Positions 52,792 through 61,864 of a DNA stretch of 64,000 bases are shown here, in pieces. Source of the DNA: Serratia nematodiphila DZ0503SBS1 (GTDB lineage: Bacteria; Pseudomonadota; Gammaproteobacteria; Enterobacterales; Enterobacteriaceae); the NCBI RefSeq assembly GCF_000738675.1, contig NZ_JPUX01000001.1, forward strand, positions 4,387,631 to 4,451,630, given 5' to 3'. Both the position numbers and the translations under genes were made by a program. How positions within the stretch are numbered: the stretch's first letter is position 1; each line of letters opens with the position of its first letter. Below the pieces are notes generated by a model, which made no database searches, had not been told where the DNA came from, and saw nothing but the letters and a program-made list of their open reading frames with translations.

Positions 52792-53181
52792 TTTCTGCCC
52801 TTACATCATGTGCACTGTCAGTCAAAATCCGCATTGGACTCTTATAAGGAAAATCCTAAAAAGGGAAAAATGAAATAAATCCTAAAGAACCCCCACCCCA
52901 GACATGCTCGAGACTGCAGATACTTTTTCTAACTATAGGTAGAGAAAGCGGATATCAGCAAGGCCGTAAGCAAAAAAAATCGCCTCACGAACCACAGAAA
53001 AAAACAAATGAAAACAGAAGGGTAAATAGTAGGCAGGGTAAAGCAAGTTTAGTACGAAAGGGAATAAACCAGAGATAATGACGTGGTTCACAAAATTCAA
53101 ATAATACGGGGTGTTCACACACCCCGTATTATTTATTTGCTAACAGTTTCAATGGGAATTATTTCCCACTGGAACCCCTAC
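52792..53181. other. Intergenic region between slaA and lipB
   Basis: A 390-base AT-rich spacer. It contains a strong hairpin at 53099-53134. The rest (52800-53090) has no convincing gene and may hold a separate lipB promoter. Confidence 0.5.
53099..53134 (-). terminator. Strong hairpin terminator or attenuator after slaA
   Basis: A perfect 16-base-pair stem (53099-53114 with 53119-53134) around the loop TCAC, with AT pairs at the base and GC pairs near the loop. On the minus strand it is followed by TTGAATTTTG. It lies 48 bases after the slaA stop, so it should end or strongly reduce read-through from the abundant slaA message into lipB. Confidence 0.82.
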
Positions 53182-56100
53182 TTACGCGTAGTGCAGAGTA
53201 TCCACCAATTGCTGGTGGTTCTGCCCGGTCAGGTATACCACGGTATCGTTGAGATCCAGCGCATGGTTATCGTTGTTGTCGATAATCACATAAGAGCTGG
53301 CAGTATTACCGCCACCGCTGAATACTACGGATGCCACACCCACTTTCGACGTCAGCGAGTTGCTGCTGTCCAGACCGAGAATACCGCCCAGCAGGCCGAT
53401 AACGCCGTTGGTCAAACCGCCCACCAGCGTCCCCAACAGCGCATCCAATGTGTCTGCGGAACGTGTGCCGTAGTCCGCGACCGCCGTGCCGCTGGCGTCA
53501 TTGGAGATAGTCAGACCGCCATGGTTAACATCGACAATCTTGTCTTTGAGGCTGCTAAAGTCCTTGATGGTCACACCCGCCTGCGTGTTACTCGCCTTGA
53601 TGTCATAGATGTTGGCACCTGCGCCACCGGTCAGCGTGGTGTTGCCAATCACGCCCAGGGTATCGGCAGCACTGGAACCTTCTACGGTCAATTGGTAGCC
53701 GTTCAGGCCCAACGTCTGCAGCACCGGCGCCAACAGGTTGGTGGTAATGACGCTCAGCGGCAGAATGTTCAGCAACTGAATGATGATACCGTCACCGGTA
53801 CCGCCATGGCTGGAGTCGAGATTCAGCCCAGCGGTATTGGTGGACGCATTGATATCACGCACGTTGCTGAAACCGCTGCCCAGGGTCAGATCCAGCGCGT
53901 GATCACCGGTCACGTTGATGGTCTGAACCTGCGCATTGGTGCCGGCCAATGACAGAATGTTGTCAAAGCTACCTGTACCGCCTGAAGCCACGTTCACCGT
54001 GCTCAACGGAGTACCGCCAATCAGGCTGCTGCTGCTGTTCAGAGTGATGGCGCCAGCATTCACGTTGGCGGAACTCACCGCATCGAAGTTGATGTTGAAG
54101 TGATCGGTGGCGTTCTGCACGAAAGTGAAGTTCAGCGTACTGGCTGAAGTGGCGTCTCCTTTCACTTCCAGCTGCGCAGCGTTGCCGCCGGCGGCGTTGA
54201 TGACGTTGACGTTAGCCAACCCGGAGATCACAAATCCTTGCGTGCCCAGATTGGTGGCCGCCGCGTTCTGCGTAACCGTGCCGCCGTTAGTCCCTTCCAC
54301 CGTGGACGTTCCGTTGGTCAAGCCAAAGTCAAAGGTGTTGTTCGGCGTAGTAACGGTTGTGGTGGTCGGTGACCCAATCGCCGGCGTAGTAGTCAAAGTG
54401 CCGACAGACTTGCCGATATAGCCGGTCAGGTCGATCTTCTCAAAGTTCGAGAAGTTGTTGGCATTACTCGAAACAGTACTGGAGCGAATGCCCAAGGCGT
54501 TTTGGTTGGTCACCACGGTTTTGGTGATGAAGTTGGCGGAAATGGAGTCCGTCCCCGTGCCGCCGTCAGCCTTGACGGTGTTGGCGACGGTGTTAGCTCC
54601 GCCGGAAACGCCGTTCCCTGCCCAGTGCAGGCTATCGTTGCCGGCACCAAGGTTAAACTGCGCCGTGCCGGCCGCAATGTTTGCCGTCGATGTGACGACT
54701 ACGTCATCCGCACCCGAACTGGCATTCAGGATGACGTTGCCGTTATTGACGGTGATATCTACGCCTGGATTAACGCCGTTGTCAGACAGGTTGACCGTTG
54801 CTGCGCTGGTGCCGTTGATAGTCAGATTCGCCAGATGGTCGGCGAACTTCAGGTTCACGGTGCTGGCGGCATTGGCGTTCAGTTGGACATTCGTCAGTAC
54901 CGCTGTTTCGGCGTTGCTGATTTGATGAGAAATACCGGTGTTCACAGTACCCGTAGCGTTACCACCGGCGGCTGTAGTCGTCAGGCTAGCCGCGGTTTTG
55001 TACAACAGGCTGGTACCGATATCAAACTCAAATGCGTGCTGCTGAGTGACAGTAACCGCGTCAGTAGCCGTTGAAGTCCGCAGGTCATTAATGATGGCTT
55101 GGGTAATAACCGATTTATCAGTCCCCAAAGCACTGTAAAGCGCCAGCTGAGCCGGCGTAGCTGCAGTACCGTGAACAGCGGTGTAAACATGTTGGATAAA
55201 GTTATCACCAGTCAGCTGTGCGCCTTTCCGCTGGAATTCATCAGAAGCTAATGCACTGGTAATAAACTTAGTATATGCCGCGCCAGATGCCAGATACTTG
55301 CTCCAGCTATCCAAACCTACGGCGTCAATGCCGCGCTCCGGCACGGCCAGGAACACAGCAGCAGCCTGTTCCTGGTAATTCAAGCCAGGTAAGCTGCCAG
55401 CAGTGTAAGCAGTTGTTGCCAGTGTAAACGCCTGTTTAGCGGCGGCATCAGAGCTGCTGACACTGCCACGCAACGAGTTGATGAAATCAACAATAACATC
55501 ACCACGCGTTGCTCCGCCTTGCAGTTCCGTCAAGTAAGTATTTAACTCGGTGCTATCTGGCGGCCGTTTAAAACCTTGAGTAAAGAGCTTGGTAATAAAA
55601 TCCTGATTACTCAAAGTGTTAATATAACTGCGCTCATTAACAAAACTCTGAGCGGCGACGGAGAATGTTCTGGAACCATCATTAATTGCCGCCCCCCAAT
55701 AGTTGACACCCGCAGCTGATTGCACGGACCCAAGAACATAGTAGATCGCTAATACATCAGAAGCGCCATTACCGGCCGCGGCTGCAGTATTCGCCGAAGG
55801 ATACAATACGGCATCGATTTTATTATCAAATGCAGTTTGTTGAGAAAGTATGGTTGAATCAAAGCCATTGTAATTTAAGAGATCACTGACTAAACCGCCA
55901 ACGATATTTGCCGCGGGCTGCCCTCCAGCAAGCAAAGCAGCTAAAACACCGGCGCTAGGTGCTGAGCCATAAACGTTGGTATATATCGCACTCACAATAT
56001 CGCTAGTACTCTTCCCGCTATATAACGCCTGACCTGCACTGGAAGAGAGAATCTGAGCGACATATTGCGCTGAAGTTCCACCATTTTCAAGAAGTTGCCC

Positions 56101-56190
56101 GGCACTATCGAACGTCGCCGCGGATGCTGCTTTACCAAGAACAGCATAGTAAAGCGCAGCACCAGTCTGCTGTGAGACAAGAGATGACAT
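53182..56190 (-). CDS. slaA: S-layer-like surface protein secreted by type I pathway
   Basis: The ATG at 56190 has AGGAGA upstream and gives 1002 residues; S. marcescens SlaA is about this size. There is no N-terminal signal peptide. The N-terminal third (about residues 150-330) contains a DUF4214-like helical segment (LSNQDFITKLFTQGFKRPPDSTEL). The rest is a long alanine, asparagine, threonine and glycine-rich beta-type region, cysteine-free as read, with isolated RTX-like pieces (LGAGNDSLHW, LTGGAGANIYDI). This is typical of Caulobacter RsaA-like S-layer proteins. An uncleaved C-terminal secretion signal is expected in the last 50 residues (ending DTLHYA). The cognate exporter lipBCD lies downstream on the same strand. 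Confidence 0.9.
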   Translation of the reverse strand: MSSLVSQQTGAALYYAVLGKAASAATFDSAGQLLENGGTSAQYVAQILSSSAGQALYSGKSTSDIVSAIYTNVYGSAPSAGVLAALLAGGQPAANIVGGLVSDLLNYNGFDSTILSQQTAFDNKIDAVLYPSANTAAAAGNGASDVLAIYYVLGSVQSAAGVNYWGAAINDGSRTFSVAAQSFVNERSYINTLSNQDFITKLFTQGFKRPPDSTELNTYLTELQGGATRGDVIVDFINSLRGSVSSSDAAAKQAFTLATTAYTAGSLPGLNYQEQAAAVFLAVPERGIDAVGLDSWSKYLASGAAYTKFITSALASDEFQRKGAQLTGDNFIQHVYTAVHGTAATPAQLALYSALGTDKSVITQAIINDLRTSTATDAVTVTQQHAFEFDIGTSLLYKTAASLTTTAAGGNATGTVNTGISHQISNAETAVLTNVQLNANAASTVNLKFADHLANLTINGTSAATVNLSDNGVNPGVDITVNNGNVILNASSGADDVVVTSTANIAAGTAQFNLGAGNDSLHWAGNGVSGGANTVANTVKADGGTGTDSISANFITKTVVTNQNALGIRSSTVSSNANNFSNFEKIDLTGYIGKSVGTLTTTPAIGSPTTTTVTTPNNTFDFGLTNGTSTVEGTNGGTVTQNAAATNLGTQGFVISGLANVNVINAAGGNAAQLEVKGDATSASTLNFTFVQNATDHFNINFDAVSSANVNAGAITLNSSSSLIGGTPLSTVNVASGGTGSFDNILSLAGTNAQVQTINVTGDHALDLTLGSGFSNVRDINASTNTAGLNLDSSHGGTGDGIIIQLLNILPLSVITTNLLAPVLQTLGLNGYQLTVEGSSAADTLGVIGNTTLTGGAGANIYDIKASNTQAGVTIKDFSSLKDKIVDVNHGGLTISNDASGTAVADYGTRSADTLDALLGTLVGGLTNGVIGLLGGILGLDSSNSLTSKVGVASVVFSGGGNTASSYVIIDNNDNHALDLNDTVVYLTGQNHQQLVDTLHYA

Positions 56191-56555
56191 GTGTATTCTC
56201 CTAGAGAAGCCATTCAAAAAACGTTACAGACAGCAATTTGCCGCTGAAGAACAAAGCAAGAACAAGCAAAACAAAAATGCATGAAAATCAATGAGTCGTC
56301 AGTTTCAATACTCCTATGGTTAAAGCAGTAGATACATACAAAGAAAGTATCTAAATTCAATGATGTCAAGATGAGAAAGAAAATATAAAAATAATCCTAA
56401 TAGCGCAGATTGATACTAATCTTTCCTGCATTTAGTTAACGAGTGATTGCTTAGCTAACATTAGGAATAACCTTAGTTACTTTCGCGCTTGAAAGCGTAA
56501 AAATACCTGTAAAACCAATCTATTATTTTCACACTGACCTCAGCGAGATAAGACG
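56191..56555. promoter_or_regulatory. Divergent promoter region, slaA and glycoside hydrolase
   Basis: 365 AT-rich bases. A perfect -35 hexamer TTGACA for the slaA direction lies at 56365-56370 (minus strand), but no good -10 is found at the usual 16-18 base spacing. Thus the slaA leader could be about 150 bases long. No gene is seen. Confidence 0.45.
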
Positions 56556-57857
56556 ATGACGTTCATGAAACTGCCCCCCTTCTCTCTCAAATTTATACTC
56601 GGCACACTTCTTGCTACCCTGCCTCTGAAAATCGGTTATGCCTTCGAGATTGGCATTAACACACACCTACGCTGGTATCCAGAAGAGCAAGATCATTATT
56701 TGAACTTGATAAGTAACTATGGTTTTAATTCCTTTCGTGATGATTACCTTTGGGGGTTAGTTGAACAACAGAAAGGCACCTATCAACCTGTAGATAAACT
56801 TATACGTGTAGATAAGTCTCTCTTAGTTGCAAATAAAAACTATGGTATGAACCCCATTGCCGTTCTAGCCTATGGCAATGATCTCTATGATAAAAGTGGA
56901 TATGCCAGCAACGATGAATCTATCGCAGCTTATGCAAATTATGCATACTGGACAGCAAAAAGATTTAAAGGAAAGGTCAAGTATTATGAGATCTGGAATG
57001 AGTGGAGTGTTGGCACCGGCACGCATAATAAATCACCAGCCCCTCCTCCAGCTCAGGTCTACTACAAACTCATCAAGCAGGCCTCTATAGCGATAAAGAG
57101 GGCAGACCCCGGAGCTATCGTGCTTGCAGGCTCCTTCGATCCTTTAGGAAACGATGGATTAAAATGGTCCGATGACTTGATAAAGCTGGGCATGCTCAAT
57201 TATATAGATGGGATATCAATACATCCGTATAGCTTTAAATCCAGTGATAAATCGCTGACTACCCCGGAAGGAAACATTGAAAAAATCGATGGGTATCAAG
57301 AAGAATTGAAGAGGCTCGTAGGCAAAGAGGTCCCTATTTACATCACTGAAATTGGCGTACCAACCAATGCGGGGAAATTTGGGTACAGCGAGGACTATGT
57401 AGCCCAATATGTTGTCAAATATACTCTTCTTGCAAAAGCCAGGGGATATATAAAAGGAGTTTGGTGGTATGACTTAAGCGATGATGGTGATAACAACCAA
57501 AATATAGAGCATAGATTTGGATTGCTCAGGAAAAATGGGAGTAAAAAGCCAAGCATGGAGTCATACGAGAAAATTGCCGATTTAATAAAAAATTACTCGG
57601 TAAAAAATTACAATGTGACAACCGATGGTAAAGTGAATTTAATCTTTAGCAATGGAAAAAAAGAAGCCAGGGTTAGTTGGAAAAAGAATGATACGCAGGA
57701 GGGAAGGAATTCCACAACGGGAAGAATAATGTCGCTCATGACGAGTAGTAAACCATCTTCGCAGAAAATTACGGCTCTCGTTATTGAAGACCCAACGCAA
57801 AAAAGTCAACCAGCGGTTAGCGCAGACACGCCAGTGATAACATTCGGCAGCGAGTAA
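56556..57857 (+). CDS. Secreted clan-A glycoside hydrolase, PslG-like
   Basis: 433 residues with a signal peptide ending near KIGYA. The TIM-barrel has the two clan GH-A glutamates: acid/base E149 in YYEIWNEWSVG and nucleophile E265 in IYITEIGVPT, with FRDDYLWGLVEQQKG near the N-terminus. The arrangement and length recall PslG of Pseudomonas (family GH39), a hydrolase that trims the Psl exopolysaccharide during its synthesis. The C-terminal 60 residues are polar and low-complexity. It faces the polysaccharide cluster to the right and shares a terminator with it, so its substrate is probably that glycan. Other GH5/GH39-like families cannot be excluded. Confidence 0.78.
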   Translation: MTFMKLPPFSLKFILGTLLATLPLKIGYAFEIGINTHLRWYPEEQDHYLNLISNYGFNSFRDDYLWGLVEQQKGTYQPVDKLIRVDKSLLVANKNYGMNPIAVLAYGNDLYDKSGYASNDESIAAYANYAYWTAKRFKGKVKYYEIWNEWSVGTGTHNKSPAPPPAQVYYKLIKQASIAIKRADPGAIVLAGSFDPLGNDGLKWSDDLIKLGMLNYIDGISIHPYSFKSSDKSLTTPEGNIEKIDGYQEELKRLVGKEVPIYITEIGVPTNAGKFGYSEDYVAQYVVKYTLLAKARGYIKGVWWYDLSDDGDNNQNIEHRFGLLRKNGSKKPSMESYEKIADLIKNYSVKNYNVTTDGKVNLIFSNGKKEARVSWKKNDTQEGRNSTTGRIMSLMTSSKPSSQKITALVIEDPTQKSQPAVSADTPVITFGSE

Positions 57858-57920
57858 ATCCGCATTAACCCAAATGAAAAATAACCTCCTTTGAACTCCT
57901 TTGGAGGTGGTTTAAAGCCG

Positions 57921-57956
57921 AAAAAAAAGCGAGACGATAAACACAGTCTCGCTTTT
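57921..57956. terminator. Bidirectional terminator, glycoside hydrolase and glycan cluster
   Basis: Stem GCGAGAC/GTCTCGC (57929-57935 and 57946-57952) with eight A residues to the left and four T residues to the right. It sits between converging genes and can serve both, more strongly the leftward one. Confidence 0.8.
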
Positions 57957-57977
57957 ATCATTTTTAAAATAGTACCG

Positions 57978-58580
57978 TTATACTATCGTATAACGCCCTG
58001 CATTGAGCATGTCGGAAAATAATCTCTCGGACTTTATTGATGGAGAAACAATATAGGTAAACTTAGCAGCCATAGCTAACGGGATATCATCATAATGATC
58101 AGTAAAGAAAAGATCTGGTTCCTCAGAAAATTGCTCCCGAACGAATTTAAGCTTCACTACATTTAATGTTTCGACAAATTCACCTGAGTGGCAAAAATGT
58201 GCACATATAGTGACATCAAAATCATTAACTTCCTGAGAGAAAGAGGACACATAAATATCCGGCGCTGCAGTTGCCAAGCACTTAGTCGAATTATCACCTA
58301 GAACGAGCAAATCCTTTCGGAGAGAATGGCGGGCCAACCATTTTCCGTACTTCTTACCGACATAGGGCCAAAACTTGGTGCGTTGCTGAATCGCTAATAA
58401 AGCCACCTTAAATCCAACGCGATCCATTCTCCCAATTTTCCTGCATATGGCGAATTTAATAATAGAGAATAAAAAATACCATCTAAGGAAAAAAATAGAG
58501 ATGAAAAAAGACAGAACAACCCATACTTTAAAAGTGTTAAATGGCACAAGTGTACCATCAAGATCATATACGGATTTCAA
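57978..58580 (-). CDS. Membrane-associated HAD-IB phosphatase in glycan cluster
   Basis: A 200-residue HAD hydrolase. Motif I is DLDGT at residues 6-10 (VYDLDGTLVPF), motif II the serine of YVSSFSQEV, motif III a lysine in KLKFVREQ, and motif IV FTDHYDDIPLAMAA. Unlike soluble relatives it has a hydrophobic insert around residues 18-42 (WVVLSFFISIFFLRWYFLFS), which suggests inner-membrane attachment. Its ATG overlaps the phosphoribosyltransferase stop (ATGA). I infer that it removes the 5-phosphate left after phosphoribosyl transfer to a lipid or glycan, by analogy with the PRT plus HAD pairs known for ribofuranose and for decaprenyl-phosphoryl ribose. No direct evidence of substrate is visible. 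Confidence 0.8.
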   Translation of the reverse strand: MKSVYDLDGTLVPFNTFKVWVVLSFFISIFFLRWYFLFSIIKFAICRKIGRMDRVGFKVALLAIQQRTKFWPYVGKKYGKWLARHSLRKDLLVLGDNSTKCLATAAPDIYVSSFSQEVNDFDVTICAHFCHSGEFVETLNVVKLKFVREQFSEEPDLFFTDHYDDIPLAMAAKFTYIVSPSIKSERLFSDMLNAGRYTIV

Positions 58581-59161
58581 CCTTTTCTCCTAACATCACT
58601 AGCCCAGGGATAACGAATAAGATAGCCCTTATAAAGATAAAAATCTGGAATAAAAGCAGGCTCGTCAAATGTGACATTTAACGCAGCAGTTTTAACGACC
58701 GAATCCGATGAAAGATACGGTTGGAGAAAATTGATGCAATCAATAAACGTACCACCACTATCAACGGCATCATCAACAATTAGAATTCTCTTACCTTTTC
58801 GCAGGTGTTCCAAGTCGCCGGAGATATGCGCCACAGCTCCTACTGACAATATTCTTCCGGATTTTCTGAACTTACGTTCGTTGAATTTTATTTCCGCTAT
58901 TCTCAATAAGTCATTTATCGGCCTTGGGAGGAAAGGCAAAAAAGAAGCCATTCTGAACTTGGACTTCTTCTTAGTAGAATTTCGCTGCCTTTTTATTATA
59001 ACAAGCGGAACATTAATTTTTTTCCCAATTTCCTCAGCGACATAGCGTCCACCAGTGGCAACACCAATAATAACATCAGGGGAAAATTCTTTAATTATTT
59101 CTTTAGACAACCGATCACATAACGAATCGAAATCTTTGCCGATAGCCGTAATAACTTTCAT
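58577..59161 (-). CDS. Type I phosphoribosyltransferase in glycan cluster
   Basis: 194 residues with the 13-residue PRPP-binding motif at 126-138 (ILIVDDAVDSGGT) and the pyrophosphate loop GVATGGRYVAEEIG at about 33-46. This is the classical type I PRTase fold, as in purine salvage enzymes, but the rest does not look like Gpt, Hpt, Apt, Upp or PyrE. A basic loop (KRQRNSTKKKSKFRM) in the middle is unusual. It lies one base after a GT4 gene and overlaps the HAD gene, all within a polysaccharide cluster. I infer transfer of phosphoribose from PRPP to a glycan or lipid carrier, or a capsule-linked nucleotide role. The acceptor is unknown. Confidence 0.8.
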   Translation of the reverse strand: MKVITAIGKDFDSLCDRLSKEIIKEFSPDVIIGVATGGRYVAEEIGKKINVPLVIIKRQRNSTKKKSKFRMASFLPFLPRPINDLLRIAEIKFNERKFRKSGRILSVGAVAHISGDLEHLRKGKRILIVDDAVDSGGTFIDCINFLQPYLSSDSVVKTAALNVTFDEPAFIPDFYLYKGYLIRYPWASDVRRKG

Positions 59162-59162
59162 A

Positions 59163-60293
59163 TCAAAACTTTCCTATGATATTTTCATAAACAGAGTAAG
59201 TCTCCGTTGCGCATCGCTGCCAACTGAAAGTATCAGCTCTTCTTAAACCTTTTTCTGACAAAGAGGCACGTAACTGAGCATCATTAAAAACATTCTCCAT
59301 AGCACTAACTAACTGAGAAAGGTCATTTGGATTAACCAATAATGCTGCATCACCAGCTATTTCCGGGCAGGAACCTGCGGTAGAGGTGATGACAGGAGCC
59401 CCGCAAGACATCGCTTCTAGAATAGGCAAACCAAATCCCTCGGCAAAACTTGGAAATACCAGGCAAAGCGTGTTGTTATACAAATGAACAAGGTCCTCAT
59501 TCGAGACACCTCGAAGGACTTTTATTTTATCCGGGTTATTAAATATTTTATTTTCCAAGGCAGGATTAGGAAATGCCGGATCGAACCCTCCAACCAAAAC
59601 TAACTGCACATCAGCATCGGCAAGTCTCTCGAATGCAGCAATAACACTATCAATATTCTTAATCGCGGCAAACCGCCCGACAAAAAGAAAATATGGCTTA
59701 GTCACACCCAGACTAGCGATTACATCATTAGATTTTACTTTATCTTTCACGTGGAACTGCTTGCTCGCAGCTTCGTGCACAACCGTAATTTTATTTTCAT
59801 TAACACCGAAGTTCTTGATTATCTCATCTTTCGTATAATGAGAAACTGCAATTATATGATCTGCTTTTTTTAAACTAGGCGGCGTGAAAATTTCCAATCC
59901 TTTAGTCAACTTAGGATTGAAGTACTGTTTGTGCGTACGGAACATGACATCATGAACAGTCACAACATGTTTCGTACTTCTGGTTGTAACCAAGGGTGAT
60001 AAATAATTTGTATGCAAGAGATCGCATTTATTGCGCCATTCAGCAAGTGCAAATCCGCCGAGAAGGTTCATAGGCGTCCAACCTGATATCAACTTCTTTA
60101 TTTCTACACGATTATCATTTAAGAAAGGTTGCCCAGCCTGCTTAGTTAAAACAATGGCAGGATCGTCCGCCAGAAGCAATAACTTATCATCGCGATTTAT
60201 GCACGAAACCAAGTTATTCGCCAATTCTATTGTGTACGTTCCAGTCCCTTGACTAACCTTTTGCATAAATCGGCTATCGAGTGCGATTCTCAT
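59163..60293 (-). CDS. GT4 family glycosyltransferase
   Basis: A 376-residue GT-B enzyme. N-terminal half: [27 protein letters not shown] and [12 protein letters not shown]; donor half: [22 protein letters not shown] and the EX7E in [15 protein letters not shown]. It adds a sugar from a nucleotide donor on the cytoplasmic face of the inner membrane; the sugar cannot be predicted. Coupling to the phosphoribosyltransferase gene (one base apart) suggests that it may make the acceptor for that enzyme. Confidence 0.86.
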   Translation of the reverse strand: MRIALDSRFMQKVSQGTGTYTIELANNLVSCINRDDKLLLLADDPAIVLTKQAGQPFLNDNRVEIKKLISGWTPMNLLGGFALAEWRNKCDLLHTNYLSPLVTTRSTKHVVTVHDVMFRTHKQYFNPKLTKGLEIFTPPSLKKADHIIAVSHYTKDEIIKNFGVNENKITVVHEAASKQFHVKDKVKSNDVIASLGVTKPYFLFVGRFAAIKNIDSVIAAFERLADADVQLVLVGGFDPAFPNPALENKIFNNPDKIKVLRGVSNEDLVHLYNNTLCLVFPSFAEGFGLPILEAMSCGAPVITSTAGSCPEIAGDAALLVNPNDLSQLVSAMENVFNDAQLRASLSEKGLRRADTFSWQRCATETYSVYENIIGKF

Positions 60294-60325
60294 TATCCAT
60301 TCCCATAAAATAAACTATTATAAAG

Positions 60326-61759
60326 TTAGTATGCGCCATCACGCTTTAATACAACACCTATAGTTTTAAATAGAATCGCAATGTCATTCCAAAGCGCCCA
60401 ATTCTTAACGTACCATGCATCAAAATACACGCGCGTGTCATAATCAATATCATTACGGCCACTGACCTGCCACAATCCTGTCATTCCTGGCTTCGCCATG
60501 AAGTAGTAATCGACATCACCTGCATAACGTTCCAATTCTTTTTCAATAACCGGTCTTGGGCCAACTAGACTCATTTCACCACGAAGTACATTCCACAATT
60601 GAGGTAACTCATCCAGGCTTGTCTTTCTAATAAAAGCGCCAATCTTTGTAATACGTGGGTCGTTTTTCAATTTAAAGTCTTTATTCCATTCTTCTCTGGC
60701 CTCAGGATCTCGCTCCAATAAATCTGCAAGTACTTCCTGAGAATTTAGAACCATCGATCTGAACTTTAAGCATTTAAATTTCTTTCCATTGTGCCCCACT
60801 CTCTCATGCCCATAAATAGGACGACCACCATCTCTTGAAACTTTGTAAGTCAAGAAAATCAACACGGGAGAAAGTGCAACCAAAATAAGAGATGAGCCAA
60901 TAATATCAAATGTGCGCTTAATGAAGCGTGATGAACGCTTGGCTAAATTATTGCTTACCCGCAGAATCATTACTTCATGACTAAAAATAAATGACATATC
61001 GGTGCCATAAAGAGGAACACCACGAAGAGTTGGGATAACAGAAACCGACCGACAATTATGCTTAGCCAGATCTTTCAACCACCAATCACGTAGCGCATGT
61101 TGTTCAAATTCAAGTGCGACGATAAATTGCGTACTCTCAACATTGACACAACGCCACAGCTCTTCTTCCGAATTAATGACCGGGATGCCAAAATAATTAT
61201 CTTCGCATGGTTTATCCGTACACACAAAGGCAACAACTTCAAATCCAAGAACTTCTTCACTTTGCAATGCTGCATAGGCTTCAAAGGCATTTCTTCCCGA
61301 GCCAATGATTATGGTTTGTTTTTTCCACAACCCCATCTTGTTAAGGATTTTTTTTGTTAATGCTCTCCCCAACGGCACTAAAATAATTATCAACATCCAT
61401 GATAACACCCAAACTGAACGAGAAAAGTTCCACTTAGAAAATGCAACTAGAGCTAAATCAAGAACAGCAAAAATAACTAGCGTTCTGAGAACTTCCTTGA
61501 GCTCAAACCAAAATGGCTTTCTATATGTGTAGTGTCTAAGCCTTGTCCAGAACCAAAGAACACACACTACAGATATAACAAACTGCGCAACAGAACGAAT
61601 AAAAAACTCATCCTGAGGTATATAATTATTTAACCCATCAAATAATTTGTAAAGAATGAAATACGAAAGATAGACCGATATGTTAAAAAAGAAAATATCT
61701 GACAATGCTAGCATTAGTTTTGTCGTAAAATCGCCAAAAAAAACATTTGTTTTTTTCAT
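60326..61759 (-). CDS. Undecaprenyl-phosphate hexose-1-phosphate transferase, WbaP-like
   Basis: 477 residues, the WbaP length. There are four or five N-terminal membrane helices, a central nucleotide-fold soluble region (KQTIIIGSGRNAFEAYAAL), a membrane segment (FDIIGSSLILVALSPVLIFL), then the catalytic domain. The catalytic part shows KFRSMVLNS, KTSLDELPQLWNVL, the DE pair, GEMSLVGPRPV and KPGMTGLWQVSGR. It starts glycan assembly by moving galactose 1-phosphate (or glucose 1-phosphate) to undecaprenyl phosphate. Its presence shows a second, Wzy- or ABC-type glycan separate from the polymannan, which would start with WecA. galE nearby fits galactose. Confidence 0.9.
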   Translation of the reverse strand: MKKTNVFFGDFTTKLMLALSDIFFFNISVYLSYFILYKLFDGLNNYIPQDEFFIRSVAQFVISVVCVLWFWTRLRHYTYRKPFWFELKEVLRTLVIFAVLDLALVAFSKWNFSRSVWVLSWMLIIILVPLGRALTKKILNKMGLWKKQTIIIGSGRNAFEAYAALQSEEVLGFEVVAFVCTDKPCEDNYFGIPVINSEEELWRCVNVESTQFIVALEFEQHALRDWWLKDLAKHNCRSVSVIPTLRGVPLYGTDMSFIFSHEVMILRVSNNLAKRSSRFIKRTFDIIGSSLILVALSPVLIFLTYKVSRDGGRPIYGHERVGHNGKKFKCLKFRSMVLNSQEVLADLLERDPEAREEWNKDFKLKNDPRITKIGAFIRKTSLDELPQLWNVLRGEMSLVGPRPVIEKELERYAGDVDYYFMAKPGMTGLWQVSGRNDIDYDTRVYFDAWYVKNWALWNDIAILFKTIGVVLKRDGAY

Positions 61760-61864
61760 TATGCATCCCGAATACTATTTTATAAAATTCAACACGTTAT
61801 AGAGACAGGTAATTACCGAACAGCGAGTCAAATTAATTTCATATGAATTAGATAAGCTAGATAT

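Noticed and set aside
53182..56190. RTX calcium-binding repeat array in the S-layer protein
   Set aside because: Only isolated pieces such as GAGNDSL occur; there is no run of GGxGxDxUx nonapeptides.
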